NCBI GenBank assembly: GCA_030440445.1
Contig: CP098528.1
Coordinates: 2,232,001-2,296,000, forward strand
Reading direction: 5' to 3'
Length of the DNA: 64,000 nucleotides
Source of the DNA: Halomonas sp. KG2
Lineage (GTDB): Bacteria > Pseudomonadota > Gammaproteobacteria > Pseudomonadales > Halomonadaceae
Shown here: in pieces, positions 1-8,817 of the stretch
Layout: each line of letters starts with the position of its first letter
Numbering within the stretch: the stretch's first letter is position 1
Notes under the pieces: generated by a model
Databases searched by the model: none
Seen by the model: the letters and a program-made list of their open reading frames with translations, nothing else
What the model was told of the DNA's origin: nothing
Position numbers and translations under genes: made by a program

Positions 1-731
1 GCAATTTTTGCAAATGGCTGGTTCCGGAGTTCTGCTACTACACCAGCCACCTTTGCAACTCTGCATGGTTCATTACGTTGCCCCTGATAGCCGCTAAGCG
101 GCATATCGGGGCTGTCAGTTTCTAACACAAAGCCATCGTCAGGTAAGCGTGACACCACATTACGCAATCGTTGCGCGCGCTCGTAGGTAATCGCCCCTCC
201 CAACCCCAGGGTATAGCCTAGATCGAGAAACTTAGCGGCCTGCTCATAAGACCCTGCGAACGCATGGATAAGCCCACCACGGGGAAGCGTCAGCTGGCGT
301 AGGCATTTGCTTACCTGATCATTGGCTTTTACGCAGTGCACCACAACAGGTAAAGCGAACTGCTTTGCTAGACCGAGCTGCGCATCGAAATAGGCCCACT
401 GTTTATCTAATGACTCCGTAAAGCGGCCATCGATACCGCACTCACCTATTGCCACAACGCGTTTTTCGGTTTCGACTTTCTGCTCAGCTAAAAGCTGCTC
501 CAAGGCGACTAAATCGTGGTTAACGTGTTGATCAATGAAGTAAGGGTGAAGGCCAACACAACTACTTACCTCCTTACGCGCACCAAGCGCCAGCACATTT
601 GGCCATAGAGAGCGCGTCGTTGATGGCACAACAAAGTGTTTGACACCCACTGCCTTGGCATTTTCGATGACCGCATCGCGATCATCGTTAAACACCTCGA
701 AATCCAGGTGGCAGTGGGCATCAATCAACAT
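1..731 (-). CDS. TatD-family metal-dependent hydrolase, YjjV-like (3' end outside window)
   Basis: The reading frame starts at the ATG complementary to 729-731 and runs off the left edge after about 243 codons, so only the last residues are missing. The N-terminus has the TatD metal motif DAHCHLD, followed by a GLHP motif, the GECGID strand and, near the end, ETDSPDMP, which is typical of the YjjV branch of the TatD family. These proteins are TIM-barrel metal-dependent deoxyribonuclease-like hydrolases; the physiological substrate of YjjV is not settled. It lies directly upstream of, and in the same direction as nothing else visible, with prfC starting 34 bp away on the same strand upstream of it (prfC ends at 765), so the two could be cotranscribed. 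Family call is firm, exact substrate is not. Confidence 0.85.
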   Translation of the reverse strand, partial: MLIDAHCHLDFEVFNDDRDAVIENAKAVGVKHFVVPSTTRSLWPNVLALGARKEVSSCVGLHPYFIDQHVNHDLVALEQLLAEQKVETEKRVVAIGECGIDGRFTESLDKQWAYFDAQLGLAKQFALPVVVHCVKANDQVSKCLRQLTLPRGGLIHAFAGSYEQAAKFLDLGYTLGLGGAITYERAQRLRNVVSRLPDDGFVLETDSPDMPLSGYQGQRNEPCRVAKVAGVVAELRNQPFAKI

Positions 732-764
732 AGCAAGGAAGTCACTATAGTAAGAAAGGTATGA

Positions 765-2354
765 TCAGTGCTCGCGAGTGGGCTGGAAACGAATATCTGG
801 CCAGCGCTCTTGGGTCATCTGCAGGTTGACCCGCGTTGGTGCGATATACGTCAGGTAGCCGCCGCCATCGATAGCAAGGTTGGAGCTCGCTTTACGCTTA
901 AACTCTTCCAACATCTTGGCGTCTTCGCAATAGACCCAGCGTGCGGTTTGTACATTGACCCCTTCATACAGACAGTCAACTTTGTACTCTTCCTTCAAAC
1001 GGTGAGCAACAACGTCAAACTGCAGCGTACCGACAGCACCAAGAATCAGGTCGTTGTTATCCATCGGCATAAAGACCTGCGTAGCGCCCTCTTCAGAGAG
1101 CTGCTGGAGCCCTTTTTGCAGCGCTTTCATTTTCAACGGGTCTTTTAAACGAACACGCTTGAACAACTCTGGCGCAAAGTGAGGAATGCCGGTAAAACGC
1201 ATATCTTCACCAACGGTGAAGGTATCACCAATCTGAATCGTGCCGTGATTGTGCAGGCCGATAATATCGCCTGGCCAGGCTTCCTCTACTTGAGAACGGT
1301 CTGACGCCATAAACGTTAGGGCGTCGGCAATTTTCACATCCTTGCCTATCCGCACGTGGCGCATCTTCATATTCTTTTCGTACTTACCGGAACAGACACG
1401 CAAAAAAGCAATACGGTCACGATGGTTCGGATCCATATTCGCCTGAATTTTAAATACGAACCCAGTAAAGCGATCATCTTGAGCGGTTACTTCGCGGATG
1501 TCTGTCTGGCGTGGCTGGGGCGGTGGCGCGTACTCAACAAACCCGTCCATCATTTCGCGTACGCCGAAGTTACCCATTGCGGTACCAAAGTACACGGGCG
1601 ACAGCTCACCACGGCGATAGGCATCAAGATCAAACTCATGGGAAGCACCACGCACCAATTCGACTTCCATGCGCAACTCTTCGGCCTGCTCTTCACCAAG
1701 TACAGCGTCAACTTCCGGGTTATCTAAACCCTCAATTCGCTTGTCATCTGGAATACGGCTGCCTTGCCCCTGGGTATACAGATGAATAACATCGTTATAG
1801 AGGTGATACACGCCCTTAAAGTGCCGTCCCATGCCAATCGGCCATGTCATCGGCGCACACTGGATGTTCAGTACTGTCTCGACCTCGTCCATGACTTCGA
1901 TGGGGTCGCGGATATCGCGGTCCATCTTGTTGATGAACGTTAATATAGGCGTGGTGCGCAAACGGCAGACTTCCATCAGCTTAATGGTACGATCTTCAAC
2001 ACCTTTCGCACCATCAATCACCATTAACGCGGAATCCACCGCGGTTAATGTACGGTAAGTATCTTCAGAAAAGTCTTCGTGCCCCGGCGTATCCAGCAAG
2101 TTCACGATACGCCCACCATAAGGGAACTGCATCACCGACGTCGTGACCGAGATCCCGCGCTCTTGCTCCATCTTCATCCAGTCTGATGTGGCATGGCGAT
2201 CATTACGCTTGCTCTTAACAGAGCCAGCTAACTGAATAGCATTTCCGAATAACAGCATTTTTTCGGTGATGGTGGTTTTACCAGCGTCGGGGTGCGAAAT
2301 AATCGCAAACGTACGGCGTAGTTCTGCTTCGCGCGCTAATTTGGCGTCAGACAT
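765..2354 (-). CDS. prfC: Peptide chain release factor 3 (RF3)
   Basis: RF3 is the translational GTPase that recycles RF1 and RF2 from the ribosome after termination. The ATG at 2354 gives 529 residues, the usual RF3 length; an upstream ATG at 2453 would add 33 unrelated residues and is rejected. Visible GTPase motifs are the P-loop SHPDAGKT (about 20-27), the G3 box DTPGHEDF (about 85-92) and the G4 box NKMD (about 142), followed by the RF3-specific C-terminal domain with the [16 protein letters not shown] stretch. The start is preceded by a modest AGAG-type ribosome site. The gene is followed by the TatD-type hydrolase in the same direction. Confidence 0.97.
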   Translation of the reverse strand: MSDAKLAREAELRRTFAIISHPDAGKTTITEKMLLFGNAIQLAGSVKSKRNDRHATSDWMKMEQERGISVTTSVMQFPYGGRIVNLLDTPGHEDFSEDTYRTLTAVDSALMVIDGAKGVEDRTIKLMEVCRLRTTPILTFINKMDRDIRDPIEVMDEVETVLNIQCAPMTWPIGMGRHFKGVYHLYNDVIHLYTQGQGSRIPDDKRIEGLDNPEVDAVLGEEQAEELRMEVELVRGASHEFDLDAYRRGELSPVYFGTAMGNFGVREMMDGFVEYAPPPQPRQTDIREVTAQDDRFTGFVFKIQANMDPNHRDRIAFLRVCSGKYEKNMKMRHVRIGKDVKIADALTFMASDRSQVEEAWPGDIIGLHNHGTIQIGDTFTVGEDMRFTGIPHFAPELFKRVRLKDPLKMKALQKGLQQLSEEGATQVFMPMDNNDLILGAVGTLQFDVVAHRLKEEYKVDCLYEGVNVQTARWVYCEDAKMLEEFKRKASSNLAIDGGGYLTYIAPTRVNLQMTQERWPDIRFQPTREH

Positions 2355-2550
2355 GGAGTTCTCTAAAAATGGTGCAACGTTATGACTGGGATGGCGCCTT
2401 AAATATCGGCGTTTACATGGATATATGGTAACGCAACTAGGCCGCTGCGGCATACCATGGATAGCAAAGGGGGAATCAAGAATGTAGGCACTAGCGTCGT
2501 AAAAAGAGGAGCTAGAGCAACCGCTAAAAGGGTAGTGAAGGGAAATTGAA

Positions 2551-2578
2551 AAAAAGCGCCGAACTTGTCGGCGCTTTT
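2551..2578 (-). terminator. Bidirectional rho-independent terminator
   Basis: An 11-bp perfect stem (2552-2562 pairing with 2568-2578, AAAAGCGCCGA) with a 5-nt loop and a run of T residues on the minus strand. It lies just past the stop of the YjfB-like gene and before prfC's upstream region, so it ends the YjfB-like transcript; the flanking A and T runs would let it work in both directions. Confidence 0.85.
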
Positions 2579-2599
2579 CTCGTACTGACGTTTATTTGG

Positions 2600-2809
2600 C
2601 TAGGCGTAAGTATTGACCTGAGTCCCCACGCTGCCTTCTTGGGCAAGGCTTGGTTGAGCGCCCATATTAGCAGAGGCAAGCACTTCCGACACTTGCTGTG
2701 CTTGCATATCAAGAGCCTGCTTAAAAAGCTGCATCTGTGCTTGTTCAGCAGATTGTGCTTGATTCATATAGAGTGCGGTGCTCACTGCGTTGCTTACGGC
2801 AACATCCAT
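2600..2809 (-). CDS. Small YjfB-like putative motility-family protein
   Basis: A 69-residue protein starting at the ATG complementary to 2807-2809, chosen because GAGGTGG sits at ribosome-site distance; a longer form from 2857 has no such site. The sequence MDVAVSNAVSTAL followed by a Gln- and Ala-rich helix (QAQSAEQAQMQLFKQALDMQ) and a polar tail resembles the YjfB family of small proteins labelled 'putative motility protein', whose function is not known. It stands alone between the FAD dehydrogenase and prfC and is closed by the hairpin at 2551-2578. The family match is by eye only. Confidence 0.6.
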   Translation of the reverse strand: MDVAVSNAVSTALYMNQAQSAEQAQMQLFKQALDMQAQQVSEVLASANMGAQPSLAQEGSVGTQVNTYA

Positions 2810-2927
2810 CTTCCACCTCACGATTGCGATATGTTGCACCAAGATAGCAAACATCATGCTTTACTACCAAGCACCTCTCCCACTAAGTACTTAGCCAACA
2901 GTACTATGTCAACAGCTACCCACTGAT

Positions 2928-4169
2928 TTAGAAACGGTCAGCCCTGAAAGGCGCCATATCAATCTCTGTCGGCTTACCTTCTATCATATCCGCCAGCAAT
3001 TGCCCGGTAGCAGGACCTAGGGTAAATCCCTGATGCCCATGTCCAAAAGCTAACCACAGACCACGATGCTTGGGAGCCGGCCCTATAACAGGCTTCATGT
3101 CAGGCAAACATGGCCGCGCGCCTTTCCAAGCAGAGGCGTCGCGACGCTCAGCGAGGGGGAATATCGTGCGCGCAACTTTTTCTGCAGCCGCTAACTGCTG
3201 CTCATCTGCTGGCGACTCAAGCCGGTCAAGCTCAGCCCCGGTGGTTAACCGAACGCCTGCATTCATGGGGGCAAGCAAGTAACCCACTTCCGCATCCATT
3301 AACCAGTAATGAAGCTTTTTAGAAGGCTGTGTGGCGTAGTGCATGTGATAGCCACGCTTAACAAAGGTCGGGAAATGATAACCTAAGCCTTTCAGCCAGC
3401 TACCTGCCCATGGACCTAGTGCAACGACAACCTCATCTGCTTCTAGGCACTCAGCAGCCGTATCGACTTGCCAGCGCTCTCCTTGTTGCTTCAGCCCCTC
3501 AATATCAGTTTGCAAAACACGTCCGCCCTGCTGGACAAAAGCATCCGCATAAGCGGCAACCAGCCCACCCGGGTCGGCAACTGTCCAGGGGTCAAGCCAG
3601 TGAATAGCACCAATAATATCACTACCTAAATCTGGCTCTTTAGCCTCTAATGCAGCGCGGTCCAAAACGTCAAACTGAACACCAAAATTATCACGGGCGT
3701 CTTGCGCTTCTTTTACACGTTTTGCTAATTCTTCAGGCGTGCGATAAATTTCCAACCAGCCTTCCCTGCGAACCAAATGATCAGCCTTTGCCGCTTCAAT
3801 CATGGGGCCGTGAGTCTTCAAGCAGAGCTGTATCAATGACGCATATTCAGGCACTATTTTTTTATAGTGTCGGCTGGAAGAGTTATGCCAGTAGCTCAAC
3901 AGCGGCGAAGCAGCATTAATCATGCCGGCAGGCCGATAACGAATATCAACACGCTTGTTTGGCAGCACGCTCAGGATGGTTTTCATATCCCGCGGGAAAG
4001 CATAAGGACGAACCGCTTCGCGCTGGATAATGCCAGCATTGCCGAAAGAGGTTTCACGACCAGGTTGGCGGCGATCAACCAGCGTTACTTGATGACCACG
4101 CTGCTGCAGGTGCCATGCAATGCTGACACCGACCATACCTGCCCCTAACACCACCGTTTGACGCGCCAT
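2928..4169 (-). CDS. FAD-dependent amino-acid dehydrogenase/oxidase, DadA-like
   Basis: A 413-residue flavoprotein of the DAO superfamily. It opens with a dinucleotide-binding strand-turn-helix (GAGMVG at residues 9-14) ending in the acidic residue of LVDRR, and has the SFGNAGII segment common in D-amino-acid dehydrogenases, with a C-terminal GHGHQGFTLGPATG segment that closes the FAD site. DadA enzymes oxidise D-amino acids to 2-oxo acids at the membrane, passing electrons to the respiratory chain. No alanine racemase or Lrp-type regulator is adjacent, so the substrate (D-amino acid, proline-like or other) cannot be fixed. GGAG lies 8 nt before the ATG. Transcription would start in the 4170-4590 gap. 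Confidence 0.8.
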   Translation of the reverse strand: MARQTVVLGAGMVGVSIAWHLQQRGHQVTLVDRRQPGRETSFGNAGIIQREAVRPYAFPRDMKTILSVLPNKRVDIRYRPAGMINAASPLLSYWHNSSSRHYKKIVPEYASLIQLCLKTHGPMIEAAKADHLVRREGWLEIYRTPEELAKRVKEAQDARDNFGVQFDVLDRAALEAKEPDLGSDIIGAIHWLDPWTVADPGGLVAAYADAFVQQGGRVLQTDIEGLKQQGERWQVDTAAECLEADEVVVALGPWAGSWLKGLGYHFPTFVKRGYHMHYATQPSKKLHYWLMDAEVGYLLAPMNAGVRLTTGAELDRLESPADEQQLAAAEKVARTIFPLAERRDASAWKGARPCLPDMKPVIGPAPKHRGLWLAFGHGHQGFTLGPATGQLLADMIEGKPTEIDMAPFRADRF

Positions 4170-4590
4170 TGCGTTGCACTCCGTAAAAGAAAATACTGCC
4201 TACAGTTCAAATGATTGTTTTCAACAAACAACTCGTTAAAAAATATCACTATCCAAACAGCATTAACATAGCTTAAAAAACTGTTTTCAGACCTAAAAGC
4301 AGCAACAAATATCGCATTAAAAAATAATATAGATGACTTCACTGCACGTATCGCCAAAGCCATCAAAATGCACCAGCGTTTCTTACTAAAGACCTTTTTA
4401 AGCGGTTCATCAAGCGTAGGCCTGCCCCCCTACTAAGGCGGCATCGCGATAAGAAGCCTAGGAAAATTTCGCAACAATTTCAGGTAGAGAGACATTTTTC
4501 GGGCAAGAAATGAATCAAAGGCAAAACCCAGGAAAGGCATTGCGTAGCAAATAAGGTGAAAGAGGTTTAAAACACGAGCGAGCAAAACGC
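4170..4590. other. AT-rich intergenic gap, no gene seen
   Basis: About 420 bp without a convincing gene. Two short open frames on the minus strand have no family resemblance or ribosome site. The gap presumably carries the promoter of the FAD dehydrogenase, but I could not single out a strong -35/-10 pair. Confidence 0.5.
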
Positions 4591-4615
4591 AAAAAAGCCG
4601 AACATAGGTCAGCTT
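4591..4615 (-). terminator. Rho-independent terminator of the tRNA operon
   Basis: On the minus strand a 7-bp stem (AAGCTGA with TCGGCTT, one G-U pair), a 7-nt loop and then six T residues. It lies about 80 bp past the last tRNA-His and is the only good terminator in that stretch. Confidence 0.65.
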
Positions 4616-4695
4616 GGTTTCAAACAAAATAATTAATAAAGGGGAAAAGTAATAATAACGCGAGAGGATTTTTTTGAGGATAATATCAAGGTTAA

Positions 4696-4771
4696 TGGGG
4701 TGGATGATGGGGATCGAACCCACGACCACCGGAGCCACAATCCGGGGCTCTACCACTGAGCTACATCCACC
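4696..4771 (-). tRNA. tRNA-His (GUG), copy 2 of the operon
   Basis: Complete cloverleaf read on the minus strand, 76 nt including the encoded CCA at 4696-4698. Anticodon loop TTGTGGC gives anticodon GTG. The position complementary to 4771 encodes the extra G-1 that marks tRNA-His, opposite the C discriminator. The sequence is identical to the copy at 4808-4883. Confidence 0.97.
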
Positions 4772-4807
4772 ACAACCTAAAACTAGAATCTAATACGAGT
4801 CATCAAA

Positions 4808-4883
4808 TGGGGTGGATGATGGGGATCGAACCCACGACCACCGGAGCCACAATCCGGGGCTCTACCACTGAGCTACATCCACC
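4808..4883 (-). tRNA. tRNA-His (GUG), copy 1 of the operon
   Basis: Identical 76-nt tRNA-His with encoded CCA, G-1 and anticodon GTG, separated by 36 bp from the second copy. The flanking sequences differ, so the duplication is not a recent copy of a longer block. Confidence 0.97.
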
Positions 4884-4939
4884 ATTGATGAAGTACTGAC
4901 TTACATGTCTTACCGAATGCGTCCACTAAAAAGCCTTAA

Positions 4940-5016
4940 TGGCACGCCCAGCAGGACTCGAACCCGCAACCTACGGCTTAGAAGGCCGTTGCTCTATCCG
5001 GTTGAGCTATGGGCGC
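4940..5016 (-). tRNA. tRNA-Arg (UCU)
   Basis: 77-nt cloverleaf on the minus strand with encoded CCA. Anticodon stem ACGGC/GCCGT encloses loop CTTCTAA, anticodon TCT, reading AGA/AGG codons. The first acceptor pair is G-U. Confidence 0.96.
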
Positions 5017-5108
5017 ACATAAAGCATTCTAAGAGACTGAATACTGATGAGCACTTGACCACAACCAATGTTCGGAAAAGCAAGTTACCACCTTCCGCGC
5101 TAGGTATG

Positions 5109-5185
5109 TGGTCGGGATGGAGGGATTCGAACCCCCGACATCCTGCTCCCAAAGCAGGCGCGCTACCAGACTGCGCTACATCCCG
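5109..5185 (-). tRNA. tRNA-Pro (UGG)
   Basis: 77-nt cloverleaf on the minus strand with encoded CCA. Anticodon loop TTTGGGA gives anticodon TGG. It is the first gene of the Pro-Arg-His-His operon, a set related to the argX-hisR-leuT-proM cluster of enterics but in another order and without the leucine tRNA. Confidence 0.96.
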
Positions 5186-5232
5186 ATTTCTTACCTTAGA
5201 CGCTGCTGCATGTCCCGTCTCAAGCGAGGCAT

Positions 5233-5260
5233 ATATTACTATTTCTGAGTTTAAAGTCAA
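5233..5260 (-). promoter_or_regulatory. Predicted sigma-70 promoter of the tRNA operon
   Basis: On the minus strand: -35 TTGACT (5255-5260), 16-bp spacer, -10 TAATAT (5233-5238), then a GC-rich stretch before the tRNA-Pro 5' end about 45 bp downstream. The GC-rich discriminator is what stringently controlled stable-RNA promoters show; that control is inferred, not shown. Confidence 0.7.
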
Positions 5261-5517
5261 CACCTAAAGTGATTGATTCGTTAGAAGCTTTGCCTTGTCG
5301 TCCTAGCATGCGAAAATCAGCCCTTCTCGAAAGCCAGTGACCTCCTGCGCTCAGCCACACAATTCTAGGTGCTGAGTTATAGATAGCGAGGTTTAAGTAT
5401 CGGTGTTCAACAGAGGTTCGGGTACGATGCTCACGCGCCGCCCTCCCATACTTTAAACGCCACGGCCTAGACATAGTCACTAAGCTTCGTTTCTAACCTT
5501 CACAGGGATTCTATTAC

Positions 5518-6384
5518 ATGACCGCCCAACTTATCGATGGCAAGGCCATCGCCGCTAATGTCCGCCAGCAAGTTGCCGAGAAAATCAGCGCGCGCCAGCA
5601 AGCTGGCGCGCGGGCACCTGGACTAGCTGTTGTTGTGGTCGGGGAAGACCCAGCCTCCCATGTTTATGTCAGCAACAAACACCGCGCCTGTGAGCAGGCA
5701 GGCATCCACTCTTTTCAACATGCGCTACCCGCTGATACGCAGCAGCATGAACTGGAAGCACTGGTCGATCAGTTAAACAACGATGCAACGGTTGACGGCA
5801 TTCTTGTTCAACTGCCATTGCCAGAGCATTTAGACTCTCGCCCTATTCTTGAACGCATTCGCCCAGACAAGGACGTCGACGGTTTTCACCCATACAACAT
5901 TGGTCGCCTGGCGCAACGTATGCCCTCACTCAGGCCCTGCACACCGAAAGGCATTATGACCATGCTCGCCCATAGCGGCATTGCCGTACGGGGGTTAGAT
6001 GCCACTGTAGTCGGCGCGTCCAACATTGTCGGTCGGCCAATGGCGTTGGAGTTGATGCTGGCAGGTTGCACCACAACGGTATGCCACCGCTTCACTCTAC
6101 AGCTTGAGTCACACGTGCGCCGCGCTGACTTGGTTGTTGTCGCTGTCGGCAAACCCGGCATTGTCAAAGGGGAATGGATCAAGCCGGGTGCCATCGTGAT
6201 TGACGTTGGCATTAATCGCCAAGAAGACGGCACGCTCACTGGTGACGTTGATTTTAAAGCCGCAGCAGAACGCGCTAGCTTCATTACACCCGTGCCTGGC
6301 GGCGTTGGGCCGATGACCGTTGCCACGCTACTTGAAAACACGCTAGAAGCCGCTGAACGGCACGACAAAGGCCTAGAGCAGTAG
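5518..6384 (+). CDS. folD: Bifunctional methylene-THF dehydrogenase / methenyl-THF cyclohydrolase
   Basis: FolD interconverts 5,10-methylene-, methenyl- and 10-formyl-tetrahydrofolate in the cytosolic one-carbon pathway. The 288-residue length is normal. Visible are the active-site region with Tyr50 and Lys54 (YVSNK), the PCTPKG motif near 141, the NADP-binding [11 protein letters not shown] segment and the [10 protein letters not shown] signature near the end. The variant GASNIVGRP (Ala-Ser for the more usual Arg-Ser) is a small change only. The gene starts the plus-strand run folD-mtnN after a 330-bp divergent region shared with the tRNA operon. One-carbon units link it to the glycine cleavage genes elsewhere in this window. 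Confidence 0.97.
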   Translation: MTAQLIDGKAIAANVRQQVAEKISARQQAGARAPGLAVVVVGEDPASHVYVSNKHRACEQAGIHSFQHALPADTQQHELEALVDQLNNDATVDGILVQLPLPEHLDSRPILERIRPDKDVDGFHPYNIGRLAQRMPSLRPCTPKGIMTMLAHSGIAVRGLDATVVGASNIVGRPMALELMLAGCTTTVCHRFTLQLESHVRRADLVVVAVGKPGIVKGEWIKPGAIVIDVGINRQEDGTLTGDVDFKAAAERASFITPVPGGVGPMTVATLLENTLEAAERHDKGLEQ

Positions 6385-6432
6385 TGTTACCCACACCACT
6401 GCCGTTAACGATTTCTTAAGGAGTAATCACGA

Positions 6433-7146
6433 GTGCAACGTATTGGAATCATCGGCGCGATGGCGCAGGAAGTAAACATACTGGCAGGACAGCTAGAAGG
6501 CGCTGAACGCTACGAGCATGCTGGCTTCGTTTTTTATACGGGCACCCGTCACGGCTTGGAAATTATTGTGCTGCAGTCGGGGATAGGCAAGGTCAATGCG
6601 GCGGTAGGCACCGCGATTTTACTTGAGCGGCACCAGCCTGATGCGATCATTAACACCGGTTCCGCAGGCGGCTTTGCGAGCGATCTTGCTATTGGTGATG
6701 TGATTATTTCGGATGAAGTTCGCCATCATGACGTTGACGCAGTGGTCTTTGGCTATGAGCTTGGTCAGGTACCTGGCATGCCGGCAGCCTACCAAGCAGA
6801 CAAACAACTTCGTGATATTGCCCGCAACGCCATTGCCGCATTAGGTGAAGTCAATGTACGTGAGGGGCTCATCGCCACAGGCGATGCCTTTATGGCCGAC
6901 CCTGTTCGTGTCGCGACTACCCGTGAACAGTTTCCAACCATGCTAGCTGTCGAGATGGAAGGCGCCGCTATTGCACAAACATGTCATCTTTTTGACTGCC
7001 CATTTGTGGTCATTCGCGCGCTGTCTGATATCCCTGGCAGCGGTGACAACCACCTGTCATTCGAGCAATTTTTAGACATCGCGGCTGACCACTCATCACG
7101 GATGGTGGATCAGATGCTGATCGAGCTTGGTAAGATCAAGCAATAG
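6433..7146 (+). CDS. mtnN: 5'-methylthioadenosine/S-adenosylhomocysteine nucleosidase
   Basis: MtnN (Pfs) hydrolyses MTA and SAH to adenine and the thioribose or ribosyl-homocysteine, clearing the products of polyamine synthesis and methylation. The 237-residue protein starts with GTG at 6433, fixed by an AAGGAG site nine bases before. Visible catalytic features are Glu13 in GAMAQEV, the VEMEGAA substrate loop (about 173-179) and the acid Asp in SDIPG (about 197). It follows folD by 48 bp in the same direction and ends at a strong terminator. No luxS lies next to it. Confidence 0.96.
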   Translation: MQRIGIIGAMAQEVNILAGQLEGAERYEHAGFVFYTGTRHGLEIIVLQSGIGKVNAAVGTAILLERHQPDAIINTGSAGGFASDLAIGDVIISDEVRHHDVDAVVFGYELGQVPGMPAAYQADKQLRDIARNAIAALGEVNVREGLIATGDAFMADPVRVATTREQFPTMLAVEMEGAAIAQTCHLFDCPFVVIRALSDIPGSGDNHLSFEQFLDIAADHSSRMVDQMLIELGKIKQ

Positions 7147-7154
7147 ACGTTAAG

Positions 7155-7183
7155 AAAACGGAGCCAGTCGGCTCCGTTTTTTT
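7155..7183 (+). terminator. Rho-independent terminator after mtnN
   Basis: Stem ACGGAGCC/GGCTCCGT (7158-7165 with 7170-7177), 4-nt loop, seven T residues on the plus strand and an A run on the other side. It sits between the convergent mtnN and pyrC genes and can serve both. Confidence 0.9.
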
Positions 7184-7206
7184 GATTTGCTATCCAGCTA
7201 TACGCG

Positions 7207-8244
7207 CTACGCTTTCAGCTTCCATGCCAAGCTCTCCCCCGCCATTAATGGAATAATATGCTGACCAGCCGTATAGGGATAATGCGCTGGCAGACTCCAT
7301 GAACGACGCTCCAACGTCACGCTATCAGCATTAGCCGGTAATCCATAAAAACGCGGTCCATTGAGGCTGGCAAACGCTTCTAACTTGTCCAAGGCATCCA
7401 TTTCTTCGAAGGCAGCTGCATAGAGTTCAATGGCAGCAGGCGCTGTATATGCCCCTGCACAGCCGCAGCTAGACTCTTTGTCACCCTGGGCATGAGGCGC
7501 ACTATCGGTGCCCAAAAAGAATTTAGGACTGCCACTGGTCGCCGCTTTCAACAACGCCTGGCGATGTTGCTCACGCTTTAGTATGGGTAAGCAGTAATAG
7601 TGTGGACGAATACCACCTGCCAGCATTTTGTTACGATTAAACAGCAGGTGGTGAGCCGTAATCGTAGCGGCAATGTTATCAGGTGCCGCTGCGACAAACT
7701 CGGCAGCCTGCTGGGTCGTAATATGCTCAAACACTACCTTAAGCTTAGGGTGTCTAGCCAAAAGCGGTTTCATCACCTGCTCAATAAACACCGCTTCTCG
7801 ATCAAAAATATCAATTTCATGATCGGTCACTTCACCATGCACCAACAGCGGCATGCCAACGCTTGCTAGCATCGCAATTGTGTCATCGCAGTGGGCAATG
7901 TCGGTGACGCCCGATGCAGAGTTAGTGGTAGCGCCCGCGGGATAGAGCTTCACGGCTTTCACGACACCACTTTCAGCAGCACGCTCAATTTCTTCAGGAG
8001 GCGTCGTGTCTGTTAAATAGAGCGTCATCAAAGGTTCAAACGTACTCCCTTCGGGCAACGCTGCTAAAATTCTCTGCCGATACGCTAGTGCTTGCGCGGT
8101 AGTGGTTATCGGCGGCCTTAAATTAGGCATTATAATCGCACGCCCCATTTGGGCGGCGGTATGACCTACCACAGCGCTTAGTGCTTCATCATCACGTAAA
8201 TGAAGATGCCAATCATCGGGGCGAGTCAACGTAATAGCGTCCAC
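7207..8244 (-). CDS. pyrC: Dihydroorotase (class II)
   Basis: PyrC closes carbamoyl-aspartate to dihydroorotate in pyrimidine synthesis. The 345 residues match the class II enzyme of enterics. Metal ligands are visible as WHLHLR (His13, His15), the carbamylated Lys of AVKLYPAG (about 101), the HGE and FEHIT histidines, and the Asp in GTDSAPH. The start is GTG at 8244 with AGGA about 7 nt before it. It is convergent with mtnN and stands alone. Confidence 0.96.
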   Translation of the reverse strand: MDAITLTRPDDWHLHLRDDEALSAVVGHTAAQMGRAIIMPNLRPPITTTAQALAYRQRILAALPEGSTFEPLMTLYLTDTTPPEEIERAAESGVVKAVKLYPAGATTNSASGVTDIAHCDDTIAMLASVGMPLLVHGEVTDHEIDIFDREAVFIEQVMKPLLARHPKLKVVFEHITTQQAAEFVAAAPDNIAATITAHHLLFNRNKMLAGGIRPHYYCLPILKREQHRQALLKAATSGSPKFFLGTDSAPHAQGDKESSCGCAGAYTAPAAIELYAAAFEEMDALDKLEAFASLNGPRFYGLPANADSVTLERRSWSLPAHYPYTAGQHIIPLMAGESLAWKLKA

Positions 8245-8393
8245 GGCAAGTCCTGTGCAGAAATGAATTTAGTCAAAGGGTCAGAACAGTATACCCAATA
8301 CGGGTAACGGATAAATCTCCCCTATCCATCCCACAGCCGTTCCCAAGTGTCGTATCATGGCGACACTTTGTAAGGTCAAGGATTCAGTTTTTT

Positions 8394-8810
8394 ATGCAGA
8401 ATGTGCGTCGCTATGCGGACATTGTCGCCAGTATTGAAGGGTTACTTTGGCTTGGTCTTGCCTGGTCGATATCCTTTTCAATGTATTTTGGGAGTACCGA
8501 ACCGACGCTGGCTGTCCTATTCGTTGTTGGTGCACTCGTGCTATTCGGTTGGGCGCACCGTCCATTGCGTTACCTGTTGAAACGCTATCACGTACGTAAG
8601 CGCCGTACTGACATGTGGATTCATACACTAGCACTACCACTCTTGCTCGCTATGTTTTTCCATATCATGTTGGAAGCCGTACTGGGCAGTGCCTGGCTAC
8701 CTCCTAAAATCCTGCTATTCAACTTGCTTGCCTCAGCGGGATGGCTGACGTTCGTTATGACGTTATTTATAAAATATGTTATTCACAATGTGAAAGCATC
8801 GAGCAAATAA
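8394..8810 (+). CDS. Small integral membrane protein of unknown function, upstream of the RegB-like kinase
   Basis: A 138-residue protein with four likely membrane segments (about 15-30, 39-52, 77-93, 105-128) separated by a strongly basic loop (RPLRYLLKRYHVRKRRTD, about 57-73) that should face the cytoplasm. I recognise no family. It ends 7 bp before the sensor kinase gene and runs the same way, so it is probably cotranscribed. In alphaproteobacteria the reg/prr locus carries the copper chaperone SenC/PrrC; this protein has no CxxxC motif and is not that. It may be an accessory of the sensor, which is inference from position only. Confidence 0.7.
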   Translation: MQNVRRYADIVASIEGLLWLGLAWSISFSMYFGSTEPTLAVLFVVGALVLFGWAHRPLRYLLKRYHVRKRRTDMWIHTLALPLLLAMFFHIMLEAVLGSAWLPPKILLFNLLASAGWLTFVMTLFIKYVIHNVKASSK

Positions 8811-8817
8811 GCACGCT

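Noticed and set aside
4145..4756. Two minus-strand open frames in the gap before the tRNA cluster
   Set aside because: One overlaps a tRNA gene and the other has no ribosome site or family likeness; both are AT-rich noise.
4905..5267. Open frames on both strands over the tRNA-Arg/tRNA-Pro genes
   Set aside because: They lie on structural RNA genes and have no protein-like sequence.
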